Shown here piece after piece: positions 6,371 through 12,039 of a DNA stretch of 12,039 nt. The stretch is taken from NCBI GenBank assembly GCA_049281195.1, contig JBAPRR010000332.1, positions 1-12,039 on the forward strand, written 5' to 3'. Position numbers and translations under genes: made by a program. How positions within the stretch are numbered: position 1 is the stretch's first letter; each line of letters starts with the position of its first letter. The notes beneath the pieces are model-generated. The model did not search any database and was not told the DNA's origin. It saw nothing but the letters and a program-made list of their open reading frames with translations. This stretch comes from JBAPRR01 sp049281195. Lineage in GTDB: Bacteria > Actinomycetota > Acidimicrobiia > Acidimicrobiales > CAVXTF01.

Positions 6371-6970
6371 CTAGGGCGCAAGAGCGTCTTTGCGCGCCAC
6401 GATGCGATGAACTTTACGGCCCGATGACGCACTGACCGACTCCGAATCGTGCAGGACGGACACGCCGTCCAATGCTTCGTTCACCACTGAGGTGTCGAAG
6501 GCGCTGTAGAGCCGACCGTCGTGTGTCCTGTGATCTTCTCCGACCGTCACCCGCCAGCTGAGGTAAAGCGTTCCACCATCGCGAAGGATCGCGAGCATCC
6601 TCTTTACGCTCGGGTCGATGTCGGGAACCGCCATGTGCATGATCACGGTCTCGCACAGAACGTTCTCGAACGATCCTTCGGCGATTCCGGCGAGATCGGG
6701 AAGTGACGCTCGGGAGAACTCGATCTGCGGGTGGCGCCTCCTGGCCTCTGCCAGGAGTCCTTCTGAGACATCGAACCCCACCGCGTCGAAACCTTCCGAT
6801 CTGAGCCACGCGGTGTCACGTCCCGATCCACATCCCACGTCGGCGGTCGGGCCCGGTCGAAAGTACGTCAGCACCAACGCGTGCAGATCGCTCGGCGCCG
6901 GCTGAGCGCTCCAGTCGTCCGCGTATGTGTCCGGATCGCGGTCGTACGCCTGGATGGTCAGGTCATCCAT
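6371..6970 (-). CDS. Class I SAM-dependent methyltransferase
   Basis: This is a 199-residue protein with a class I (Rossmann) methyltransferase fold. Motif I is TADVGCGSGRDTAWL (42-56), which binds S-adenosylmethionine; FDAVGFDVSEGLLAEARRRH (61-80) supplies the acidic residue for the ribose hydroxyls; FENVLCETVIMHM (101-113) corresponds to motif IV; and LRDGGTLYLSWR matches the strand after it. The substrate-binding part is short, suggesting a small-molecule acceptor, which is not identifiable. The ATG at 6970 begins the homologous region; the frame is open to 7054 but those added residues are low-complexity and arginine/glycine-rich. The gene shares strand and close spacing with the VOC gene downstream (30 bp). 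The 121-bp gap upstream to the DUF1579-like gene holds only a small CCGGC-N5-GCCGG hairpin at 6995-7009 and no clear promoter. Confidence 0.88.
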   Translation of the reverse strand: MDDLTIQAYDRDPDTYADDWSAQPAPSDLHALVLTYFRPGPTADVGCGSGRDTAWLRSEGFDAVGFDVSEGLLAEARRRHPQIEFSRASLPDLAGIAEGSFENVLCETVIMHMAVPDIDPSVKRMLAILRDGGTLYLSWRVTVGEDHRTHDGRLYSAFDTSVVNEALDGVSVLHDSESVSASSGRKVHRIVARKDALAP

Positions 6971-7091
6971 GTCTCTCAGCCTTGCACCACCGACCCGGCC
7001 ACCTGCCGGTCCTCGGCGCCAAGGCCACGCCTCTGACCAGCACAAGATCGACATCTTCCAGAACGGGGTGACCTGATCGGGTGAATCGTGA

Positions 7092-7541
7092 CTACTTACG
7101 GGAGAATTTCATAACCCAGTTGATCTCCCACGTCTTCTCGTCGTCGGTCGAAAAGGCCTGCTCCCAACGTGGTGCCCCTTCGTCCATGCCGGACCAGATG
7201 AACCTGACCCGCACCGGACGTCCATCCTGCGTGTCATCTCCGAAGAAGGTCCCGATCCCCTCGGAGAATCCGCCGAACACGGGCGGAAAAAGGACTCCGG
7301 TTGTGTCATTGGCCCAGTAGAGCGCCCAATCCTCGGAGGCGGGACGCCATAGGCGCAGTGTCAGTCCCTTCTTTTCGAGTGTGGGGAACTCGATCCAGTC
7401 GATGTTTCCTGCGCCGTCGAAAAGACGGATGCACGTCGATCGTCCCGGAATGTCTTCCCATTCGTCGCAGTCATCGAGAAATCGCTTCAGCCATCTGTTT
7501 TCCACGTTCCATTCGCCTTCGAGAAAGTCGAAGTCATTCAT
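7092..7541 (-). CDS. DUF1579-like (lipocalin-type) conserved hypothetical protein
   Basis: This 149-residue protein of unknown function has the DUF1579-like pattern: an N-terminal FDFLEGEWNVENRWLKRFL (4-22), then EWEDIPG, NIDWIEFP, a GLTLRLWRP/WALYWAND pair, GTFFGDDTQDGRPVRVRFIW and a terminal WEQAFSTDDEKTWEINWVM. Alternating strands and aromatic residues fit a small beta-barrel (calycin-like) that might hold a small ligand; that is inference. The ATG is preceded by AGGAGG at 7547-7552 with five bases between, close to ideal. It is divergent from the WYL regulator with 68 bp between start codons, across a perfect palindrome, so it is the regulator's probable target. No signal peptide is visible. 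Confidence 0.82.
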   Translation of the reverse strand: MNDFDFLEGEWNVENRWLKRFLDDCDEWEDIPGRSTCIRLFDGAGNIDWIEFPTLEKKGLTLRLWRPASEDWALYWANDTTGVLFPPVFGGFSEGIGTFFGDDTQDGRPVRVRFIWSGMDEGAPRWEQAFSTDDEKTWEINWVMKFSRK

Positions 7542-7588
7542 ACGGTCCTCCTATCGGGCCATCGGAGAGCCACCGTAAGGCCCTATCC

Positions 7589-7605
7589 CTGACAGCTACT
7601 GTCAG
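7589..7605. promoter_or_regulatory. Palindromic operator candidate CTGACAG-CTA-CTGTCAG
   Basis: A perfect 7-3-7 inverted repeat sits in the 68-bp gap between the divergent DUF1579-like and WYL-regulator genes. A further TGACA at 7606-7610 forms a second overlapping palindrome (TGTCA-G-TGACA) with the right arm and runs into the regulator's ATG. The position makes it the probable binding site of the WYL regulator. Confidence 0.68.
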
Positions 7606-7609
7606 TGAC

Positions 7610-8617
7610 ATGAGAGCCAGCCGACTTCTTTCCTTCCTGCTGACCCTCCAGGCCAGGGGCCATATGACCGCAGAGCAACTGGCCGAGGAGCTCGAGGTCT
7701 CGGTGCGCACCATCTACCGGGATGCCGAGGCCCTACTGCAAGCCGGGATCCCACTGATTGCCAGCTCGGGGCCCGAGGGTGGCTACAGGCTGGACGGCGG
7801 GTTCCGCACCCGCCTCACCGGGATGACCGAGTCTGAGGCACGCGGAATCTTCCTCACGGGCCTGTCGGGTCCGGCGGCCGAGCTCGGGCTCGGAGCAGCG
7901 CTGGCGACCGCGCAATTGAAGCTGTCGGCCGCACTGCCTCCAAGCCTTTCCGAGCAAGCCACCGTGGCATTGGAGCGATTCCACCTGGACCCCGTCGGGT
8001 GGTACGCCACTCCGGACCCGGTCCCCCACCTTGCCGCAGTCGCGCAGGCAGTGTGGGAAAAACGGCGCGTAGCGATGCAATACAGACGGTGGGTTGAACC
8101 TGAACAGGCCACGAGGACCGTCGATCCGTATGGTGTCGTCCTCAAAGCCGGACGCTGGTATCTGATCGCATCTCATGACCACCAGTTCCGTACGTATCGG
8201 GTCGCCGAGATCCTCGAAATGGATCTCCTCGATCAAACATTCGAACGTGAAGACAACTTCGACCTGCCGACTCATTGGAAGTCATATCTGAACGAGTTCC
8301 ACGACAGGCTCTATCGCTCGAGGGCCACAATCCGGATAAGCCCTGTCGGACGCAAGCTTGCACGCACTTTGTTGAACGGGCTGATCGTCGAAGCGATTGA
8401 ACGGAGCTCGTCCCCCGCAGACGCCGATGGCTGGCTCTGCACGCATGTGCCCATTGAGTCGATCGATCGCACCGCTGAAGAATTCCTACGTCTCGGGGCG
8501 GAGATGGAGGTGCTGGAGCCGCAAGCGCTGCGAGCCAGACTCGAGAACACCGCTACAAGGATGACGCAGATGTACCAGCGACCAACTAGCCGCGGAACTG
8601 TGACACCAGGTCGGTGA
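7610..8617 (+). CDS. WYL-domain (YafY/DeoR-type) transcriptional regulator
   Basis: This is a 335-residue ligand-sensing DNA-binding protein. The N-terminal winged HTH spans about 1-65: RLLSFLLTLQARGHMTAEQL, ELEVSVRTIYRDAEAL, then GPEGGYRL in the wing. The WYL domain occupies about 138-212 and shows the diagnostic residues in KAGRWYLIASHD followed by FRTYRVAEI. A WCX-type C-terminal extension follows to about 315. WYL domains are thought to bind small ligands or nucleic acids. The ATG at 7610 has no Shine-Dalgarno, and the palindrome CTGACAG-CTA-CTGTCAG ends four bases before it, so a leaderless transcript with self-repression is likely. The frame continues upstream to 7301, but that part is antisense to the DUF1579-like gene. 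The 3' end overlaps the convergent GH18 gene by 32 bp. The divergent DUF1579-like gene is its likely target. Confidence 0.92.
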   Translation: MRASRLLSFLLTLQARGHMTAEQLAEELEVSVRTIYRDAEALLQAGIPLIASSGPEGGYRLDGGFRTRLTGMTESEARGIFLTGLSGPAAELGLGAALATAQLKLSAALPPSLSEQATVALERFHLDPVGWYATPDPVPHLAAVAQAVWEKRRVAMQYRRWVEPEQATRTVDPYGVVLKAGRWYLIASHDHQFRTYRVAEILEMDLLDQTFEREDNFDLPTHWKSYLNEFHDRLYRSRATIRISPVGRKLARTLLNGLIVEAIERSSSPADADGWLCTHVPIESIDRTAEEFLRLGAEMEVLEPQALRARLENTATRMTQMYQRPTSRGTVTPGR

Positions 8618-9593
8618 AAGCGTAAGAGGGCTGCTCAATACCGCTGCAGCTTCCGGCCGCGGTGGAAAGACTGCCGGTGCACTGCCGGTCACGGTTGACC
8701 GCCCAGAACGTCAAGCGGGCCAGATGCTCGGATTCTGCGAAGGCCAGGATCTTCTCAAAGTTCGCGACCGACACTGTCTCGCCGGTGTCATCGGTCTCTC
8801 CATTCATGGATGAGATCCCTACATGGGCGTAGGCCATGGAAGCGGACTCACCATATGCGGTCGCCAGATCGGCCTCGAGTCCCTCAGCCGCTTCGATCGA
8901 GACCACGGCCATGTTCTTCACCGGAGTCCCGAAATCGAACGGCATGATTGTCCACGCATACGGCTGGAAACCGAGTTGTGCGGCTTGCGTGATCATCGCC
9001 TCGCCGTCGGCATCGGGTCCGGACTCGTTCGTCCCGAATGTGACCGAGATCGCGAGCATTGGGTCGTCGGTTTGGAGTTGGGCCAGCGCTTCGATCACTC
9101 TTTCTCGCACGGGGGACTGGGTGAACTCGGTGTGCTCGATGTCGATGTCGATCGCGGACAATCCATAGTCGTCGATAACGGTCTGATATGCACCGACCAG
9201 CGATGAGACAGTGGTGCACTCGATCCCCAACTTGTGGCCGCTCCATCCGCCGAATGAGACGTCGACGTCTCCACCGGCGCTTCGGATCGCTTGGATCGCT
9301 GTCGCGTCGCTCCCACCGAGGACGGGCCGTTGACCGTCCCACTCCGGGTCGCAGCCGTCGTGGGCAAGGATGAACGCCAACGTCAGATCCGGAACACCGG
9401 TCTTTTCGATCACCTTCGCCGGCGGTTGGGGGTTTCCCCACCCCAGGTATTCGTATGGCGCTGCCATGGCGACGGGCTGCCACGTTTTCGATCTCGCAGA
9501 AGCTGCGGATGCACCCGCAAGCACCGAGACAGCTGCAACAGCCACCGCGATCAACGCCACGGCGCGGATCTTCGGATTGAGCATCACATACAT
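8586..9593 (-). CDS. Secreted GH18 chitinase-like protein
   Basis: This 335-residue predicted exported protein resembles bacterial GH18 chitinases, which hydrolyse beta-1,4-linked N-acetylglucosamine. A signal peptide spans about 1-33: KIR, a hydrophobic core AVALIAVAVAAVSVLAGASA, then ASA before RSK. The catalytic domain shows DVDVSFGGWSG (109-119, the SxGG motif), SAIDIDIEHTEF (146-157) with the DxDxE residues Asp149, Asp151 and catalytic Glu153, and the C-terminal LTFWAVNRDRQC typical of GH18 strand 8. The first aspartate of the longer DGxDxDxE pattern is serine. No carbohydrate-binding module or cell-wall anchor is present. The ATG at 9593 gives the expected signal peptide, though its Shine-Dalgarno is weak (AAGCAGG); a second ATG lies at 9584. 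It overlaps the WYL regulator tail to tail and is divergent from the arginase-like gene. Chitinase activity is not proven; endo-N-acetylglucosaminidase or an inactive lectin are alternatives. Confidence 0.85.
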   Translation of the reverse strand: MYVMLNPKIRAVALIAVAVAAVSVLAGASAASARSKTWQPVAMAAPYEYLGWGNPQPPAKVIEKTGVPDLTLAFILAHDGCDPEWDGQRPVLGGSDATAIQAIRSAGGDVDVSFGGWSGHKLGIECTTVSSLVGAYQTVIDDYGLSAIDIDIEHTEFTQSPVRERVIEALAQLQTDDPMLAISVTFGTNESGPDADGEAMITQAAQLGFQPYAWTIMPFDFGTPVKNMAVVSIEAAEGLEADLATAYGESASMAYAHVGISSMNGETDDTGETVSVANFEKILAFAESEHLARLTFWAVNRDRQCTGSLSTAAGSCSGIEQPSYAFTDLVSQFRG

Positions 9594-9650
9594 GATGCCT
9601 GCTTCGATGATCCCGATCGGACGGGTCGTAGTGTGTCCGGAGTGCCACGC

Positions 9651-10544
9651 ATGTCAGTCATCGGCGTCCCGGACAGCGCGGGGAGCTATGCGGCGGGGCA
9701 AGACCAGGCACCTGGCGCTTTGCGTGAAGCCGGGCTCATCGAGGCTCTGGTGGCCAAGGGCCTCGACGTTCACGATGACGGCGACCTGCCGACACAGGTG
9801 TGGAGGCCGGACCGTATGCGCCGGTACGCCCAGAACGTCGAGCTTGTGATCGCCGGCTTGCAAAAGCTGGCCCGACGGCTGGAACCGTTGCTCGCTGCTG
9901 GTGACGCCGTCTTAGTGCTTGGTGGCAACTGCACCATCGCTCTGGCTGTAATGGAAGGTCTGCGGCAACTTGACCAGGGAACCGCTGGACTGGCGTACCT
10001 CGACCGGCACTTCGATCTCAACACGCCGGAGAGCCCTACCGACGGGGCCATCGACTGGATGGGGCTCGCGCACGGGCTCGCTCTTCCAGGGTCGGTAGAA
10101 GAGCTGGCGCAAGCGTTTGGACGTGTACCGCTTCTCGATCCGGGGCAACTGGCGTTGCTCGGAGTCGACGCGGATTGCGCAACCGTTTGGGAACGTGAGC
10201 AGGCCTCGCTTCTGGAGCTTCGCGTCCGTTCGAGCCAGTCATTGGCAACAGACCCGGCAGGCTCCGCCGCCTTCTGCCTGGAGGGGTTGCCCGCAGGCCC
10301 CCTTGCCGTTCACATCGATGTCGACGTGCTCGACTTCATCGACGCGCCGCTCGCCGAGAACACCGACTGCCGCAATACAGGGCCGACACTGGACCAGCTC
10401 GGTGAAGCACTCAGGTATTTGGTTCGGGATCCCCGATTCCGTGCTCTGTCCATCGGCGAGCTCAACCCGACCCGCTCCGCCGGCGACCGGCACGCCATTC
10501 CCCGTTTCGTCGAGCTCCTCGCCTCCACGCTCGGATCCAACTGA
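9651..10544 (+). CDS. Arginase/ureohydrolase family protein with altered metal site
   Basis: This 297-residue protein belongs to the arginase/agmatinase/formiminoglutamase superfamily, whose members hydrolyse guanidino or imino groups with two Mn ions. Family motifs are VLVLGGNCTIALA (87-99), LAYLDRHFDLNTPE (114-127) and AVHIDVDVLDF (219-229), with GELNPT near the end. Five of six usual metal ligands are kept: Asp118, His120, Asp122, Asp223 and Asp225. In the first motif the canonical GGDHS is GGNCT, so the ligand histidine is Cys94 and the preceding aspartate is Asn93. From memory, a GGDCT form occurs in some actinobacterial homologues, so the Cys may mark a subfamily. Substrate is therefore uncertain. 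The ATG at 9651 has GGAG eight bases upstream; the frame is open to 9291 antisense to the GH18 gene and that part is not used. Divergent spacing to the GH18 gene is 57 bp, without a clear promoter. Confidence 0.87.
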   Translation: MSVIGVPDSAGSYAAGQDQAPGALREAGLIEALVAKGLDVHDDGDLPTQVWRPDRMRRYAQNVELVIAGLQKLARRLEPLLAAGDAVLVLGGNCTIALAVMEGLRQLDQGTAGLAYLDRHFDLNTPESPTDGAIDWMGLAHGLALPGSVEELAQAFGRVPLLDPGQLALLGVDADCATVWEREQASLLELRVRSSQSLATDPAGSAAFCLEGLPAGPLAVHIDVDVLDFIDAPLAENTDCRNTGPTLDQLGEALRYLVRDPRFRALSIGELNPTRSAGDRHAIPRFVELLASTLGSN

Positions 10545-10580
10545 TCGGGGCCGCCGTCACGGGCGGAGCCGCGGGATCAG
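10541..10580. terminator. Possible bidirectional terminator hairpin
   Basis: Between two convergent stops, CTGATC (10541-10546) pairs with GATCAG (10575-10580), and inside it CCGCC (10551-10555) pairs with GGCGG (10562-10566). The outer arm includes the arginase-like gene's stop codon. There is no U tract, as is common in high-GC hosts. Confidence 0.4.
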
Positions 10581-10592
10581 AACCGGGGACTC

Positions 10593-10967
10593 TCAATAGG
10601 GCAGATCCTGGGGCCGGCAATTGCGGTAGTCCGGCTCGACAGACTTGGTGAACATGACCGCCCGAATCGTTGCGTGCCCTTCGAGCATGGCCTTCGCGAT
10701 CCGGTGCATGCCGTCCATTACACGGCCTTCGACGCTCAGGATCACCGGGAACGACGTGTCCGCCTCGTTGACCAATCTGATGTGATTGACGATTGCCCTG
10801 ACGGTCGGCTGGGGGGCTTCGTCAAACCAGTACACGCTGTCGATCTCCTCAATGGTTGATACCTCCACGTCACTGACGGGAAGGTCGCGTGTCATTTCGA
10901 TGAGCCGGTCTACGTCCCACGCGTCGAATCCTGAATCGGCTGGCCAGAAGTGATATTGCTTGCGCAC
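10593..10967 (-). CDS. Small ParB-box domain protein
   Basis: This small protein of 124 residues from the GTG at 10967 has a ParB/Srx-like core. WDVDRLIEMTRDLPV and VEVSTIEEIDSVYWFD are followed by PTVRAIVNHIRLVNEADTSF and VILSVEGRVMDGMHRIAKAM, whose DGMHRIAKA is the ParB-type box that binds or hydrolyses nucleotides in relatives. The C-terminus ends EPDYRNCRPQDLPY, typical of a conserved short family often annotated only as hypothetical or ParB-like. It lacks the HTH and dimerisation domains of chromosome-partition ParB, so it is not a partition protein. The start is uncertain: GTG 10967 gives VRKQYHFWP, which fits homologue N-termini, but TTG at 10988, GTG at 11009 and TTG at 11015 are in frame, and none has a strong Shine-Dalgarno. 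It is divergent from the SMP-30 gene, so the two share the region around 10968-11044. Confidence 0.75.
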   Translation of the reverse strand: MRKQYHFWPADSGFDAWDVDRLIEMTRDLPVSDVEVSTIEEIDSVYWFDEAPQPTVRAIVNHIRLVNEADTSFPVILSVEGRVMDGMHRIAKAMLEGHATIRAVMFTKSVEPDYRNCRPQDLPY

Positions 10968-11030
10968 ACTTTCAGTCTGCTCAACCAAGCAGTCCGGCGC
11001 AGGTGACACGTCCAACTACATGTCCGTCCC

Positions 11031-11036
11031 AGGAGG
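11031..11036 (+). promoter_or_regulatory. Ribosome binding site fixing the SMP-30 start
   Basis: AGGAGG is placed eight bases before the GTG at 11045. The frame is open back to 11003, but this site and the family alignment select 11045. An ATG at 11057 is a poorer alternative. Confidence 0.75.
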
Positions 11037-11044
11037 TTTTTGCC

Positions 11045-11872
11045 GTGAAGGTGGTTATGGAGGGCATCAATTTCGGCGAGTCCGCCAGGTGGCACGACGG
11101 GCAGATCTGGTTCGCCGATTGGGCAGCCGGCCTGGTCATCAGCGTCGCATCCGACGGCACACACCGCGTCGAGGCTAGCGTCGAATCGTTCCCGCTCTGC
11201 TTCGATTTCCTCCCTGACGGAGGACTGCTCATCGTCGATTCATCTCACCTGCAGATGCTTCGCCGCGAGCGGGACGGTTCCCTGATACTCCATGCAGACC
11301 TCTCCCCCATCTGCACCAAGCCGTGGAACGACATCGTCGTCTCGGAGTCTGGCAACGCCTACGTGGACAACATCAACTTCGATTTCCCCGGGGGGGAACC
11401 CGCACCCGGATTGATCGCTCTCGTGACTCCTGACGGAATGGCGCGGCAGGTCGCCGACGACCTGTGGTTCCCGAACGGCATGTCGATAACTCCGGACGGA
11501 TCGACGCTGATCGTGGGCGAATCGTACGGAAGCCGCCTGACCGCATTCGACATAGGCGCTGACGGAGACTTGAGCCGCCGGCGGGTATGGGCTCAAACCG
11601 GAGACGACCATCCAGACGGCATCTGTATCGATGCGACCGGAGCAGTGTGGTACGCCGACGTGGGAAACAAGCATTGCGTACGGGTCTCGGAGAAAGGAGA
11701 GATTCTCGACACCGTTGCGATCGACCGGGGAGCCTTCGACTGCGCACTCAGCCGCGACGGAGAACCCAGGCTCTACGTGGTCGGGCAGAACTACGGCGGG
11801 CCGGGTTCTGATGACCCCACGGGAAAGCTGTTCGAATTCCCTGCCCCGGCACAGGGAGCAGGTCGGCCATAA
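11045..11872 (+). CDS. SMP-30/gluconolactonase (LRE-like) family protein
   Basis: This 275-residue six-bladed beta-propeller is of the SMP-30/gluconolactonase/LRE type, whose members open sugar lactones or related esters using a divalent metal. Repeated blade motifs are visible: SARWHDGQIWFADW (13-26), DFLPDGGLLIVD (54-65), NDIVVSESGNAYVDNI (95-110), GMSITPDGSTLIVGES (145-160), GICIDATGAVWYAD (192-205) and CALSRDGEPRLYVV (233-246). The four metal-ligand positions of SMP-30 are kept: Glu12 in GES, Asn95 in WND, Asn144 in FPNG and Asp191 in HPDG. No signal peptide is seen, so it is probably cytoplasmic. It starts with GTG behind a strong AGGAGG. It stands alone on its strand, convergent with the downstream methyltransferase end (15 bp between stops). 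Lactonase function is likely; substrate is unknown. Confidence 0.92.
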   Translation: MKVVMEGINFGESARWHDGQIWFADWAAGLVISVASDGTHRVEASVESFPLCFDFLPDGGLLIVDSSHLQMLRRERDGSLILHADLSPICTKPWNDIVVSESGNAYVDNINFDFPGGEPAPGLIALVTPDGMARQVADDLWFPNGMSITPDGSTLIVGESYGSRLTAFDIGADGDLSRRRVWAQTGDDHPDGICIDATGAVWYADVGNKHCVRVSEKGEILDTVAIDRGAFDCALSRDGEPRLYVVGQNYGGPGSDDPTGKLFEFPAPAQGAGRP

Positions 11873-11887
11873 ACCTGCATCCAGCTC

Positions 11888-12039
11888 TCAGGGATCTCTT
11901 CTCGCCCGGAAGACCATGTCCAGGAACTGCTCGCCGTTGTCGGGGCGCTCACGGGCAGCAGTCGTGTTCTTGACCACCGTCCATCCCGCTTCAGGAATCG
12001 CTTCTGAGATCTCCGACCCTTTGTAGAACAGTTCAGGCT
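11888..12039 (-). CDS. Probable SAM methyltransferase, C-terminal end only
   Basis: The minus-strand frame is open from the window edge to a TGA at 11888-11890, giving about 49 codons. The translation contains ELFYKGSEISEAIPEAGWTV and ends in the string EQFLDMVFRARRDP. An acidic helix, then AGW-V-V, then a strand ending in RARR is the usual close of a class I methyltransferase domain. The catalytic motifs lie outside the window, so the assignment rests on the C-terminal pattern alone. No plus-strand gene competes in this 150-bp stretch. Confidence 0.6.
   Translation of the reverse strand, partial: PELFYKGSEISEAIPEAGWTVVKNTTAARERPDNGEQFLDMVFRARRDP

Noticed and set aside
6995..7009. CCGGC-N5-GCCGG hairpin as a terminator after the DUF1579-like gene.
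   Set aside because: The stem is only five pairs, there is no U tract, and such hairpins are common by chance in this GC-rich DNA.
8585..8606. GTCACA on the minus strand followed by GTCGCT after 16 bases, as a second SigJ-type promoter.
   Set aside because: It lies within the 3' ends of two genes, points into the antisense of the WYL gene, and the -10 match is out of register.
8884..9648. A 254-residue minus-strand frame and several plus-strand frames across the GH18 gene.
   Set aside because: Their composition is arginine-rich and motif-free, while the GH18 frame has a signal peptide and catalytic motifs.
1..12039. Defence island, toxin-antitoxin pair, prophage, CRISPR array, insertion sequence or tRNA.
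   Set aside because: No transposase, integrase, nuclease or Cas-like protein, repeat array, terminal inverted repeats or cloverleaf was found.

Overview
The window is high-GC bacterial chromosome DNA with densely packed genes on both strands. It carries a WYL-domain (YafY-type) regulator, a SigJ-like ECF sigma factor fused to a SnoaL-like domain, a universal stress protein, VOC and SMP-30 proteins, and at least one start that looks leaderless. Together these suggest an actinomycetote, possibly an acidimicrobiia-like lineage, but no marker gene fixes the taxon. I saw no rRNA, tRNA, CRISPR array, insertion sequence or phage gene.

Layout. (1) 1-1916, + strand: the 3' part of a two-domain FtsX-type ABC permease, translationally coupled to its LolD/MacB-type ATPase. 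Directly behind it on the other strand (1928-2098) lies the C-terminal stub of a different FtsX/MacB permease, apparently a gene remnant. (2) 2114-3145, +: a nitronate monooxygenase-type FMN enzyme. (3) 3167-4408: a divergent pair, a small MerR-like HTH/coiled-coil protein (-) and a stand-alone Clp N-terminal-repeat protein without AAA+ modules (+). Their starts are only 19 bp apart, around overlapping -10 elements and a perfect 7-9-7 inverted repeat. (4) 4443-7541, all - strand: a DUF1579-like protein, a SAM methyltransferase, a VOC protein, a universal stress protein and a SigJ-like ECF sigma factor, the last with its own SigJ-type promoter. (5) 7610-8617, +: the WYL regulator, divergent from the DUF1579-like gene across a perfect palindrome. 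(6) 8586-9593, -: a secreted GH18 chitinase-like protein whose 3' end overlaps the regulator by 32 bp. (7) 9651-10544, +: an arginase-family protein with a His-to-Cys change at a metal site. (8) 10593-10967, -: a small ParB-box protein. (9) 11045-11872, +: an SMP-30/gluconolactonase-like protein, followed by the C-terminal end of a methyltransferase on the - strand at the window edge.

How the genes work together. Three regulator/target arrangements can be read directly: HTH/Clp-N with an inverted repeat in a shared promoter; WYL/DUF1579 with a palindrome that runs almost to the regulator's start; and the ECF sigma factor with a promoter close to the published SigJ consensus. The rest looks like ordinary accessory metabolism and stress genes. 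The most unusual unit is the HTH/Clp-N pair.
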